A stretch of 16,601 nucleotides of DNA from Bacteroidota bacterium (GCA_947447835.1 CANFLP010000037.1:1-16601), one strand, 5' to 3'; shown: positions 1 through 7,642, numbered from the stretch's first letter. The notes: a model not told the origin generated them from the sequence alone. Numbers and translations: made by a program.

Positions 1-1676
1 GTACTATCTATTCTATTCGATATACTTACCGTATCTCTAGCAAATCGATTACTCAACATCGCTGACGTATCAGCAATATTCACTTTCGTGTTCGCTAATG
101 TTATTGCACTATTAATCCTTCCAGACAAACCAGCTGTATCAGCGGCATTTAATTTTCTTGTATTTAAAGCAAGCGCACTATCAATGATTGCTTGTTTATT
201 TATTCCTATTCTATTCGACAAACTAATAGTATCTCTTCCAATTCGATTACTCAACATCGCTGACGTATCAGCAATATTCACTTTCGTGTTCGCTAATGTC
301 ACTGCATTATTAATCCTTCCAGACAAACTAGCTGTATCAGCGGCATTTAATTTTCTTGTATTTAAAGCAACAGCACTATCAATGATTGCTTGCTTATTAA
401 TATTAATTCTGCTAGATATACTAGCTGTATCAGCCGCATTTAACTTCCTACCATTTAAGGAAACAGCACTATCTATAATCGCTTGCTTGTTAATATTTAT
501 TCTGCTTGACAAACTAGCAGTATCAACGGCATTTAATTTTCTTCCATTTAACGCAACAGCACTATCTATGATTGCTTGCTTATTAATATTTATTCTGCTT
601 GATATACTTGCTGTATCAGCCGCATTTAACTTCCTACCATTTAAGGAAACAGCACTATCTATAATCGCTTGTTTATTTATGTTTATTCTATTAGATAAAC
701 TAGCAGTGTCAGCAGCATTTAATTTTGTATTTGCTAATAAATTAGTCGTATTTAACCTGCCATTTAATGCATTAGCTGAATCAATAATAGTTTGACTAAG
801 CAGTAGTGAATCATTTTTAATTCTAGTGGCTAATAATAAAGAATCTGCAGCAATTTTAGTTTTTAAACCAACTACATCACTACCAGTCTTTAAATTAAAT
901 GTAGAGTCCAAAGTATTTAACCCTGCTTTTACAAATGCAGTGGTAGCAATACTATTGTCATTACTGGCTCTATCCGGATTTACCGAAGTTGGTGCACCAA
1001 TTAAATCAGGAGAAAGAATAGTTTTATTAGATAAGGTATCTCTACTATCACGTGCAACTATTACACCATTTGTAGGCAAGGTAATATTACTTGCCGCGGT
1101 AGTAGTTAATGTTAAACCGCCAATTCCTTTTGTAACTAAATTTCCTCCCAGAGTGATTGTTTTACCAGTATTTACAACACCCGTACCACCATTAGCACCT
1201 AAAACCAATCCAGTTATCGCTTTGGTAGAATCAGCAATAATTGCACGATCGGCTAAAAAAGAAAACGGAGTGGACCAAAGTTGTGAAGTACCAATATCTA
1301 CGTATGAATTTGCAGCATTCCAATCTGGCTGAGGCACACTAGGAGCAATTGCAATTTTAATATTAACAAAATAAGGAGATAGTCTCCAATCAATTTGATT
1401 TAAACTACTTACACCGTCAACATGCACACCTTTACCTATAACTATACTAAAAATACCATCTGTTGCCGAAGTAGTTTGAAATGTCTCAGAATAAGTAACA
1501 TTACCATTTGGAGTACCTTGAATGATACTAACAATAGCATAAATAGTACGTTCATTTGCAGCATTACCACTTGCATCCTTAGCAATTGCCTGAAACAAGA
1601 CACCATCTGGAGCAACTTGTGAATAAAGCTTTCCAGAAAATAACGTTACTAATAATATGAATAATATTTTTTTCAT
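1..1676 (-). CDS. Secreted tail-fibre-like repeat protein (3' end outside window)
   Basis: The minus-strand frame from the ATG at 1674-1676 is open for 558 codons to the window edge, so the C-terminus is missing. Residues 1-20 form a signal peptide (MKKILFILLVTLFSGKLYSQ). Residues 21-145 match the N-terminal domain common to Bacteroidota tail-fibre and collagen-like surface proteins: FQAIAKDASGN near 28, IDWRLSPYFV near 95, GTSQLWSTPFSFLAD near 129. Residues 155-252 resemble phage tail-fibre segments, with TLSNKTILSPDLIGAPT and SIATTAFV. From residue 319 the protein consists of near-identical repeats rich in ADTASLS, NKQAIIDS and ALN. I infer a long extracellular stalk or adhesin; whether a T9SS domain or an intramolecular chaperone ends it cannot be seen. 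It starts 15 bases after the stop of the T9SS-sorted gene upstream and may be co-transcribed with it. No Shine-Dalgarno is visible. Long antisense frames over it come from the repeats and are not genes. Confidence 0.85.
   Translation of the reverse strand, partial: MKKILFILLVTLFSGKLYSQVAPDGVLFQAIAKDASGNAANERTIYAIVSIIQGTPNGNVTYSETFQTTSATDGIFSIVIGKGVHVDGVSSLNQIDWRLSPYFVNIKIAIAPSVPQPDWNAANSYVDIGTSQLWSTPFSFLADRAIIADSTKAITGLVLGANGGTGVVNTGKTITLGGNLVTKGIGGLTLTTTAASNITLPTNGVIVARDSRDTLSNKTILSPDLIGAPTSVNPDRASNDNSIATTAFVKAGLNTLDSTFNLKTGSDVVGLKTKIAADSLLLATRIKNDSLLLSQTIIDSANALNGRLNTTNLLANTKLNAADTASLSNRININKQAIIDSAVSLNGRKLNAADTASISSRININKQAIIDSAVALNGRKLNAVDTASLSSRININKQAIIDSAVSLNGRKLNAADTASISSRININKQAIIDSAVALNTRKLNAADTASLSGRINNAVTLANTKVNIADTSAMLSNRIGRDTISLSNRIGINKQAIIDSALALNTRKLNAADTAGLSGRINSAITLANTKVNIADTSAMLSNRFARDTVSISNRIDS
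3..350 (-). repeat. Partial tandem 198-bp (66-residue) coding repeat
   Basis: Residues 443-508 and 509-558 are two copies of a 66-residue unit; the second is cut by the window edge. Each unit has a short LNAADTA-x-LSGRIN part ending in ANTK. A VNIADTSAMLSNR part and a NKQAIIDSALALN part follow. The 198-bp offset is clear from the shared stretch around 46-101 and 244-299. The unit looks like a longer derivative of the neighbouring 31-residue repeat. The array probably continues beyond position 1. Confidence 0.9.
351..722 (-). repeat. Four tandem 93-bp (31-residue) coding repeats
   Basis: Units at 630-722, 537-629, 444-536 and 351-443 encode residues 319-349, 350-380, 381-411 and 412-442. Each runs LNAADTAS-L/I-S, then SRININKQAIIDSAV, then S/A-LNGRK. 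The units alternate: units 1 and 3 carry L and S at two positions where units 2 and 4 carry I and A. The true copying unit is therefore probably 186 bp. Nucleotide identity between alternate units is very high, which suggests recent duplication or gene conversion. The repeats are in frame and contain no unique spacers. Confidence 0.93.
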
Positions 1677-1691
1677 AATCACTAAACCGAT

Positions 1692-2222
1692 CTACGACTT
1701 AACTATTTTATATGATTGAATCATTTGACTTGAAGAAATTTGAATAACATACACTCCATCTGACAAAGAAGACAAATTGTATTTATACCCGCTTAATAAT
1801 TCATCCTGTGAAACATCGGCATAAGATATCAATTGGCCCATATTGCTATACAGTGTTATTTTGAATTTATTATCAAACTCTAATTTGTTTAAAAACTTTA
1901 TGATCGTGTATTCAACAGCAGGATTAGGGAAAACCTTAATGTTAATGTTGATATATTTTGGGTTTACATCACAAGAAGTGAAGAAAACTCCGGTGTTAGG
2001 AACCGAAAATTTTGAAAGCGAATTGGTAACCGTGTAGCACTTTGTACCAGAAACCATTAGTGGATTGCTGTATGTCGATGTCTTAAGGCTTGCCCCCAAA
2101 GTACCACCACCAATTCCACCAATAGAATAACTAACAGTTATTTGGGCACACAATAAATTGTGTCCAAAACCCGTTAATAGGGAGGTTAGAATTGTAATTA
2201 GTAATAATTTACGAATAGCCAT
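1692..2222 (-). CDS. Small secreted protein with T9SS type A sorting domain
   Basis: This is a 176-residue protein. I chose the ATG at 2220-2222 because it gives a normal signal peptide (MAIRKLLLITILTSLL, ending near LLCAQ, about residue 26). The in-frame ATG at 2274-2276 would add 18 unlikely residues. The region from about 27 to 92 is short, Gly/Ser/Thr-rich, has two cysteines, and is not a family I recognise. The last 80 residues form a T9SS C-terminal sorting domain: KVFPNPAVEYTIIKF, then ITLYSNMGQLI, then YNLSSLSDGVYVIQI and a final SYKIVKS. The protein is therefore expected to cross the outer membrane through the type IX system. It may then be attached to lipopolysaccharide or released. 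It ends 15 bases before the repeat-protein gene and probably shares its transcript. The stop codon is TAG. Confidence 0.88.
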   Translation of the reverse strand: MAIRKLLLITILTSLLTGFGHNLLCAQITVSYSIGGIGGGTLGASLKTSTYSNPLMVSGTKCYTVTNSLSKFSVPNTGVFFTSCDVNPKYININIKVFPNPAVEYTIIKFLNKLEFDNKFKITLYSNMGQLISYADVSQDELLSGYKYNLSSLSDGVYVIQISSSQMIQSYKIVKS

Positions 2223-2369
2223 ATGGATCAATAATTTGTGCCTTATTTCAGTAATAAGTAACACAAAATCAAGCATTACAAATGCCTTAACAAATTATTA
2301 AAGTCGCTTGTGCAATAATGCCGTTGACTACAAATACACTAGGTTTCTATTTGTGATACCTTGATGTTC

Positions 2370-2391
2370 AATATTTTATATATAAAATATT
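2370..2391. repeat. 22-bp perfect AT-only palindrome
   Basis: The sequence is exactly its own reverse complement and is centred between 2380 and 2381. It sits in a block of about 36 bases with no G or C until 2405. No run of T follows it on the minus strand, so a factor-independent terminator for the upstream operon is not well supported. It could be an easily melted element, a protein-binding dyad, or chance in AT-rich DNA. Confidence 0.75.
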
Positions 2392-2419
2392 ATTATAATT
2401 ATTAACATTGAGTCTAACT

Positions 2420-2609
2420 TTATGCACACGACTTAAGCAGTTTAGCTTCAATTATTCAATTATTTCTGTTTTATGGAATTAAGGTGCTAGTTTATTCACA
2501 AATATGACAAGGGTTATCCACGTTTGTGAGATAAGTCATAGGTAAATATAGAAAGTAGGGAAAGTAAATAGAAAGGTTATTTAAATAAAACCTAGTCTAT
2601 TGTGTATAA
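2420..2609. promoter_or_regulatory. Cluster of DnaA-box-like nonamers
   Basis: Three exact matches to TTATNCACA are present: TTATGCACA at 2420-2428 (plus), TTATTCACA at 2492-2500 (plus) and TTATACACA at 2601-2609 (minus, read TGTGTATAA on plus). A fourth, TTATCCACG at 2514-2522 (plus), differs only at the last base. They lie beside an AT-only stretch at 2370-2405. With this base composition, well under 0.1 exact match is expected by chance in a region this short. The set may be an origin-type or DnaA-controlled site; which one is inference. Confidence 0.5.
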
Positions 2610-2612
2610 AAA

Positions 2613-3686
2613 TTAACTAGCAGACTTAAAAAGATCAGATGGATTGCCTCCTTGATACTTTTTATAAGGCTTATATAGGTTTTGTCTAGAGGTAAAACCT
2701 GATTCTTTTGCCAATGCATCTATAGAATAATTAGCAAATTTTGGATCTGTAATAATAGTAACGAAATATTTTATCCTGTTTGAATTCACTAATTCATTAA
2801 AAGTGAGCGGGAAGTTTAAATAAATATATTTATACAAATCTGTAGCACTCACATTCATGTTTTTTGCCAACTCATTCAAACTTGCGTTCGTATTTAAATA
2901 GTATTTATTATCAAAAAACAATTGCCTAAAAATAAAATCATCAACAGCCTCCGTAACAGACTCATTTTGGAAATTATTATTGAAAATAATACTGGTAGAA
3001 TATGTATTAATAAAAGTAGGTCTATAGAAAATTATTAAAAGACCAAATAAATAAAGAAAAGAAATTATTATATATCTGTTAAATTGACTATTGGATAAAT
3101 AGGTAAATGGAAGATATAAAATAAAGGTAAAAATACTAATAGAGAATAAAAGGAAAGACCACTTTTTGATATGCCTAAAATAAGCATTTCGGTGTTGGCT
3201 TACATAAAATATTACATAAGCAAAGTAAGATAAGGTACTAAAATATACTAGTAACATTACCTTATGAAGTACTTGAAAAATGATTGGCAGATTCACTCCA
3301 TTATTCTCTAAGTCAAACAGCGTCTTGATTGTAACCACCCTTGTATACATGTATTGATCCTTGTTCATGTAGAGTGAATACATTGTAAACAGAATCACAT
3401 ACAAAGATAATAGGAATACCGGGAATTTTAATTTAGGTACATAAATGACAGCATAAATATTAATAAAACTTGCTGCAAGAATTGCCTTTAGTATAATTTG
3501 TATTACAAATGTATTATTGTTGTTTATGCGAGCGGAAACAATTAGAGCTGATATCAAAATACATAATACGATGATTGTAAAATGAGACTTTAGCAACAAA
3601 TTACCTCTTTGTCTAAATATAATATCAAACAATACTATAATAGAAAAAACGGTAATGGCAGTAAATAATAAATATATAATATCCAT
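2613..3686 (-). CDS. Seven-helix membrane protein with AraC-type DNA-binding domain
   Basis: This is a 357-residue protein with two parts. Residues 1-225 contain about seven hydrophobic segments (near 3-23, 34-55, 60-84, 88-108, 135-162, 174-196, 204-225). Residues 265-357 form an AraC-type double helix-turn-helix. The first helix pair starts at ASLNELAKNMNVSATDLYKY. The second starts at YSIDALAKESGFTSRQNLYK, followed by the usual YQGGNPSDLF ending. Membrane-anchored AraC-type regulators of this layout are common in Bacteroidota; their signals are mostly unknown. The gene starts 8 bases after the lipoprotein stop and is the last gene of the five-gene operon. I infer that it senses a membrane or envelope state and controls this operon or a related one. 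The DNA-binding assignment is firm; target and signal are unknown. Confidence 0.85.
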   Translation of the reverse strand: MDIIYLLFTAITVFSIIVLFDIIFRQRGNLLLKSHFTIIVLCILISALIVSARINNNNTFVIQIILKAILAASFINIYAVIYVPKLKFPVFLLSLYVILFTMYSLYMNKDQYMYTRVVTIKTLFDLENNGVNLPIIFQVLHKVMLLVYFSTLSYFAYVIFYVSQHRNAYFRHIKKWSFLLFSISIFTFILYLPFTYLSNSQFNRYIIISFLYLFGLLIIFYRPTFINTYSTSIIFNNNFQNESVTEAVDDFIFRQLFFDNKYYLNTNASLNELAKNMNVSATDLYKYIYLNFPLTFNELVNSNRIKYFVTIITDPKFANYSIDALAKESGFTSRQNLYKPYKKYQGGNPSDLFKSAS

Positions 3687-3694
3687 AGTCTAAT

Positions 3695-4117
3695 TTATTC
3701 GTATACTATTTTATAATAATAATCATATTTCCCAGTGCCACTTGTTATACTATAACTAAATCTAATAGAATTAATATCAATTACATTATAGGTTTGTTTG
3801 TTATTAGCACTAGAAGTATTATTGATAATTACCTGTAACTCATTAACCGAAATCATACTCCACTTTCCAGTAAATCCATCAGAATCAAAATATGTCCCAT
3901 CATTATTAAAGGTTTTCTTATAAGATTTCTGTAAAGCATTTAATGCAAAAGGCTTACCATCCACTACTAATGAGTCTAAAGCCCAAGTATGCTCTGTATT
4001 ATGATAATTTCCAGAACCAGAAAGTAGGAAACGGTGAAATTCTAAATCAGGCATTACACTAGGCTTATTACACCCTAGTAATATAAAGAATATTGAAAAT
4101 ATAAAAAAGTATTTCAT
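3695..4117 (-). CDS. Small lipocalin-like lipoprotein
   Basis: This is a 140-residue protein. It has a lipoprotein signal (MKYFFIFSIFFILLGC) with the lipidated cysteine at residue 16. The mature part looks like the small lipocalin-like lipoproteins of Bacteroidota: a strand with HTWALDSLVVDGK near 43-55, then FNNDGTYFDSDGFTGKWSM near 70-88. Further beta strands end in YYYKIVYE. The residues after the cysteine (NKPSVMP) lack the acidic cluster that serves as a surface-export signal in Bacteroidota, so I infer that it stays on the periplasmic face of the outer membrane. It starts 6 bases after the stop of the beta-helix/barrel gene and is followed after 8 bases by the regulator. The tight packing suggests a structural or assembly role for the motor complex, perhaps in the place of the lipoprotein GldK, with which it shares no visible similarity. 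Function unknown. Confidence 0.8.
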   Translation of the reverse strand: MKYFFIFSIFFILLGCNKPSVMPDLEFHRFLLSGSGNYHNTEHTWALDSLVVDGKPFALNALQKSYKKTFNNDGTYFDSDGFTGKWSMISVNELQVIINNTSSANNKQTYNVIDINSIRFSYSITSGTGKYDYYYKIVYE

Positions 4118-4123
4118 ATAATA

Positions 4124-6241
4124 TTAATGTAATATTTTTTTAGTAAATGAGATTCCGTAATGAATGTAACTATCAGTTGGACTTGTAGGAAAATTTCTTT
4201 TTCTACCAGCAACTATTGCATCACTTGTAGGATTTGAGAAATAAACAGCAGCTGCGCCACCTTTAGCAAATAAAGCCTGTGAATTGGGATATAAATCGGC
4301 ACCTACATCGTCTAGATAATCTGTGAAACTACTATGATAAGCTACAAAAAAGCCAATTGTATTGTTTTTAGAAATTTCGAAATTTATTTTATAGGTGAAA
4401 AATATACCAGCAGTAGTTAAGGAGTAAGGTTTAGCGGCTGGATCTAAATATTGACCTGCAGTTCCTAATTTTTGTAAGTCATACTTTACCCCCATATAGG
4501 TGCCGGTTGGGTTAAATTGTGAAAATTCAGCACCAATTCCTATTACATTCTTAAACCTTCGTTTTCGTTTGTATAAATAAGATTCACCGAATTCATAATT
4601 AATTGAAGGCGAGACACTCATCATTGTTGTTTCAAAGGCAAATCCTCTTGCTATTTGATCCGCAATAGATGAACTAAAATCGTTCCCACTTAACTTGAAA
4701 TATGCAAAATCAACCCCTACACTTAATCTAGATTTAAAATGATATTGAACCGTAATTGCATTATGCATATTCACTTCTGACTTAAACAAATTAGAATTAC
4801 CAACCGTACCTCTAAATATTACACCACCTGTTGTAAAGCCAAATTCAAAATGTTTTTTAAATGGAGGTTCAACATATTTTATGATATCTGCCGCATTAGA
4901 GTCAATTTTAGCAGTAGCATCTTTTACACGTAAATTAATTAATGAATCTTGTATGTATTTCCTAGTATAATAATCTAATAAATGTTTACGATAACCTAAC
5001 TTAACATCAGATACATAAATATTATTCTGATCAATTAAATTAGTGATTTTAAAATACCCATTTGGATGCTTAAAGTCAATCGAGTCAGTGAAAGTAACCT
5101 GTGAAGTAGTGGGATCCATTTTGGTAACACTGAATTTGACAACTTTCTCCACTTCATTTACGGTTGTATCATTATTTAAATAGATATATTTTACTACTGC
5201 TTTGGAATAATCAATTGGATTATTACTCTTTAATAAATAGGTACTAATCTTGTTGACGTTAGGAATAGTATCGGCTATTTCACTACGAGACTTGGCATTT
5301 CTTACATTATAAACATGCGTATACAATCCTTTACCCGGTTCAATTAATATAGGATCTACGTCCACCCTTGGTAAATTATAATTTTTACCTTGATCATAAA
5401 TACTTTGATATATTAGCTCTTTATCGTTGGTACCCCAAAAATTCTTTCTGGCTGAAAAGTTTTTATCAGTACCATAAATACCAATATTAGCCTGCTGCAC
5501 AATGGTATCAGTAAGGATGTCTACTAAGTGATTAGATATAAAACTATTATTACTTAGCGTTGCCGTAAATCTGCTACTAGACTGATCTAGTCTTCCATAA
5601 AATATATTTGTTGCGATATTATAGTTCTTAGATCCAAATACGAGGTTGTTTGTAAAAACGTTATTATTAATTTTGATATTCATTTGCTCACTCTTCAAAT
5701 CTTCAAAATAGATAGAAGCGTTATTATCGCTAAACAAGTTATTAGATAAATCAAACTCTATGTACGCAGAATCAATGGCATAAGTAAATGGAGGATTCAA
5801 TACTTGGATAGTTGAGACCCTGCCAATATTATGAGTGAATATATTTTCATTAATTAAGACAAGATTTCTTTTCCATCCAAAGTCAAAAAACATAGGCATT
5901 TGTAAATTCCTGAAAATGGCATTTTTGATATAGATACTCTTGTCATTTGAAGTGTTAAATATAAAACCTACCCCTTCATGGTTTTTTTGACCATAAAATT
6001 CAATATTGTGATTTTCGCCATCAATATTAACTGTACCGCCACAAACAATGGCCCCTGTATTGATAAATTCAACCTTCGCATCCTTATCTACAATTAATTC
6101 ATCGGTCACATTAACCACACTCTTAACTATATGTTTCCCTTTTAGGATATGTAATTTGCCATAATCGCCCGACAATGTATCCTGAGCGTAGCTATTCACA
6201 AGAACAACCATAAATGACAATACTAGTAGATATGATTTCAT
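4124..6241 (-). CDS. Outer-membrane protein: parallel beta-helix plus DUF6089-like barrel
   Basis: This is a 705-residue protein with a signal peptide at 1-20 (cleavage after SYAQ). Residues 21-300 look like a right-handed parallel beta-helix. They contain repeated Asn-rich turns (NENIFTHN 131, SNNLFSDN 167, NNNVFTNN 192, SNNSFISN 230) and the typical closing motif ARKNFWGTND at 264-273. Residues 330-455 form a linker with a beta-rich part and then a charged helical part. Residues 463-705 resemble the DUF6089 outer-membrane barrel: FGFTTGGVIFRGTVG 467-481, YDLQKLGTAGQY 587-598, SSFTDYLDDV 637-646, and a final strand YIHYGISFTKKIL. Only one base separates its ATG from the GldM-like stop (TAACATG), so translation is probably coupled. 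I infer that it is the outer-membrane end of the GldLM-like machine. The layout also resembles a classical autotransporter. The domain calls are fairly firm; the role is inferred. Confidence 0.82.
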   Translation of the reverse strand: MKSYLLVLSFMVVLVNSYAQDTLSGDYGKLHILKGKHIVKSVVNVTDELIVDKDAKVEFINTGAIVCGGTVNIDGENHNIEFYGQKNHEGVGFIFNTSNDKSIYIKNAIFRNLQMPMFFDFGWKRNLVLINENIFTHNIGRVSTIQVLNPPFTYAIDSAYIEFDLSNNLFSDNNASIYFEDLKSEQMNIKINNNVFTNNLVFGSKNYNIATNIFYGRLDQSSSRFTATLSNNSFISNHLVDILTDTIVQQANIGIYGTDKNFSARKNFWGTNDKELIYQSIYDQGKNYNLPRVDVDPILIEPGKGLYTHVYNVRNAKSRSEIADTIPNVNKISTYLLKSNNPIDYSKAVVKYIYLNNDTTVNEVEKVVKFSVTKMDPTTSQVTFTDSIDFKHPNGYFKITNLIDQNNIYVSDVKLGYRKHLLDYYTRKYIQDSLINLRVKDATAKIDSNAADIIKYVEPPFKKHFEFGFTTGGVIFRGTVGNSNLFKSEVNMHNAITVQYHFKSRLSVGVDFAYFKLSGNDFSSSIADQIARGFAFETTMMSVSPSINYEFGESYLYKRKRRFKNVIGIGAEFSQFNPTGTYMGVKYDLQKLGTAGQYLDPAAKPYSLTTAGIFFTYKINFEISKNNTIGFFVAYHSSFTDYLDDVGADLYPNSQALFAKGGAAAVYFSNPTSDAIVAGRKRNFPTSPTDSYIHYGISFTKKILH

Positions 6242-6242
6242 G

Positions 6243-7622
6243 TTAATTAATTATTTTGTATAAAATGGGAGTAGGCTTTCTTGTTGTACCATCTACCAAT
6301 GAAATATTGATGTTGTCAAAAATAACCATATCATTCTTTTTTAAATTCCCTAATAATTTTTGTGTATTGGACTGAAACAACTCACCATAATTAATAATAG
6401 ATTCATCTTCGGCACCACTATGTATTCTGATGATTTTAAAACTATTAATTCTTCCAGGAAAAGTATTAGCGTTATTAATTGATATAACAGCTTCTAATCT
6501 TTCGGCATTCAATAAATCTTTAACACTAATGGTATAAGAGTTCACATTGTCACCTTTAACTCTTATAATTGGATCTGGTATTTTATTTGCGTTTATTTTA
6601 CGTTCAAATAAAACCTTCTTATTACCTCCTCTTAAATCGGTTAACTTTAAAGTATACTCACCTATCTTACTAAAGTTAGCGATTAATTTACGGTCAATCT
6701 TTGAAACACTCACTTTGGGATAAATTTCAATATCTACATCTTTACCAATCTCCAAGTCAAAATTATCAAAAATTGTATTATATAGTCCAGCATATAAATT
6801 TTCGGTATGCATGGTTTCCACTATCTTTTTAAATAAATCGTCTTCAGGACTTGATTTAGATTCAGGAGGTTTGATAGTTGATGGGATTGGCTTTGTTGTA
6901 GTATCCTTCTTTACCTCTTTGATATCTGAGCTTACCAAGTACATTTTAGGATTCAACTTGGAAAAATAAGTGGGCTCATAACCTATTTGATGCAATGCAG
7001 CTTCCTGGTATATCAATTGTGCTTGAGTAAGTAATAATTTAATACGCTCCAATTGCATATAACCCATGGCAGTAGGCTTATGAAAAAATAAGTACGCATC
7101 CCATTTTTGTGGCTTACCCTTTAAATTGGTTATTTCCTCCTGTATCGGAATCAAATTTTCCAAATTTGTATTCAATTTGTATGGAGATGCTTTTAAATAA
7201 TCCTTTAATTGAAAAAGATCCGTTCTTACTATTTCTAATCCGTCCTTTCTTCTCAGTATTTTTTCAAAACTATTTCTACTATTAAATTGTGATACGAGCG
7301 TTTGGTTATTTTTTTTAAATTCAGTATTGATCAAATTAACCAAATTAACTACCAAATTATAACTTTGATTAATTCTAGTTCTTATATTTAAATAAGCCTT
7401 CGCCTTTTCATTAGTATCTAATTGATTAATGTTATTCGAAATGATTACATTACTAATATCTACTTTTTTTCTATTTTCTTCATCTAGCTTTTGAAATGAC
7501 TTAATAGTATACAAATTAGACTCAAGCGTTGATGTCTTAATATTCAATACAGAAAAGCACACGAATATAATGTACAATAAACTTAATATCTGATACCTCT
7601 TTATATCAACGTGTGCAGCCAT
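6243..7622 (-). CDS. GldM-like motor shaft protein (paralog)
   Basis: This is a 459-residue protein; T9SS GldM is about 515. The N-terminus aligns without gaps to GldM as I remember it: Arg9, a single membrane helix at about 12-29, Tyr17 and Asn27. Residues 31-225 are helical like GldM domain D1, including the conserved-looking stretch KWDAYLFFHKPTAMGYMQLE at 173-192. A Lys/Pro/Thr/Ser-rich linker covers 231-262. Residues 274-346 (ENLYAGLYNTI onward) form one beta domain. IPDP at 348-351 leads into a GldM-like C-terminal domain (352-459) ending in VDGTTRKPTPILYKI. In the T9SS, a GldM dimer sits in a GldL pentamer, and its periplasmic part transmits torque or force to the outer membrane. One of the three periplasmic beta domains appears to be missing. 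The gene follows the GldL-like gene after 20 bases. The family call is strong; this is unlikely to be the housekeeping gldM because gldK and gldN are absent. Confidence 0.83.
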   Translation of the reverse strand: MAAHVDIKRYQILSLLYIIFVCFSVLNIKTSTLESNLYTIKSFQKLDEENRKKVDISNVIISNNINQLDTNEKAKAYLNIRTRINQSYNLVVNLVNLINTEFKKNNQTLVSQFNSRNSFEKILRRKDGLEIVRTDLFQLKDYLKASPYKLNTNLENLIPIQEEITNLKGKPQKWDAYLFFHKPTAMGYMQLERIKLLLTQAQLIYQEAALHQIGYEPTYFSKLNPKMYLVSSDIKEVKKDTTTKPIPSTIKPPESKSSPEDDLFKKIVETMHTENLYAGLYNTIFDNFDLEIGKDVDIEIYPKVSVSKIDRKLIANFSKIGEYTLKLTDLRGGNKKVLFERKINANKIPDPIIRVKGDNVNSYTISVKDLLNAERLEAVISINNANTFPGRINSFKIIRIHSGAEDESIINYGELFQSNTQKLLGNLKKNDMVIFDNINISLVDGTTRKPTPILYKIIN

Positions 7623-7642
7623 AATAGTAGTATATTAAAAAA

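Larger units (their letters stand above)
2223..2612. other. 390-bp gene-free region
   Basis: No coding frame is supported here. The region lies between the stop of the membrane AraC-type regulator and the start of the T9SS-sorted gene. It holds a cluster of DnaA-box-like nonamers (2420-2609) and an AT-only block around a perfect palindrome (2370-2391). A promoter for the two secreted genes should lie here, but I found no convincing TAnnTTTG element on the minus strand. Confidence 0.7.

Noticed and set aside
3..722. Possible CRISPR array in the regularly repeated DNA
   Set aside because: The repeats are 93 or 198 bp, contiguous, in frame and without unique spacers; they encode protein repeats. 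No cas genes are present.
88..1622. Long plus-strand open frames over the left end (88-795, 826-1332, 1422-1622)
   Set aside because: They are antisense to a continuous minus-strand gene with a signal peptide and recognisable domains. They are open because the repeated codons create few plus-strand stops, and their translations are low-complexity with no start context.
1618..1626. Another exact DnaA-box nonamer (TGTGAATAA)
   Set aside because: It lies inside the signal-peptide codons of the repeat protein, and about one or two chance matches are expected in a window of this size.
2223..2276. Longer N-terminus for the T9SS-sorted protein (start at 2276)
   Set aside because: It would put 18 residues in front of a good signal peptide. 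The Met at 2222 gives a standard charged start and hydrophobic core.
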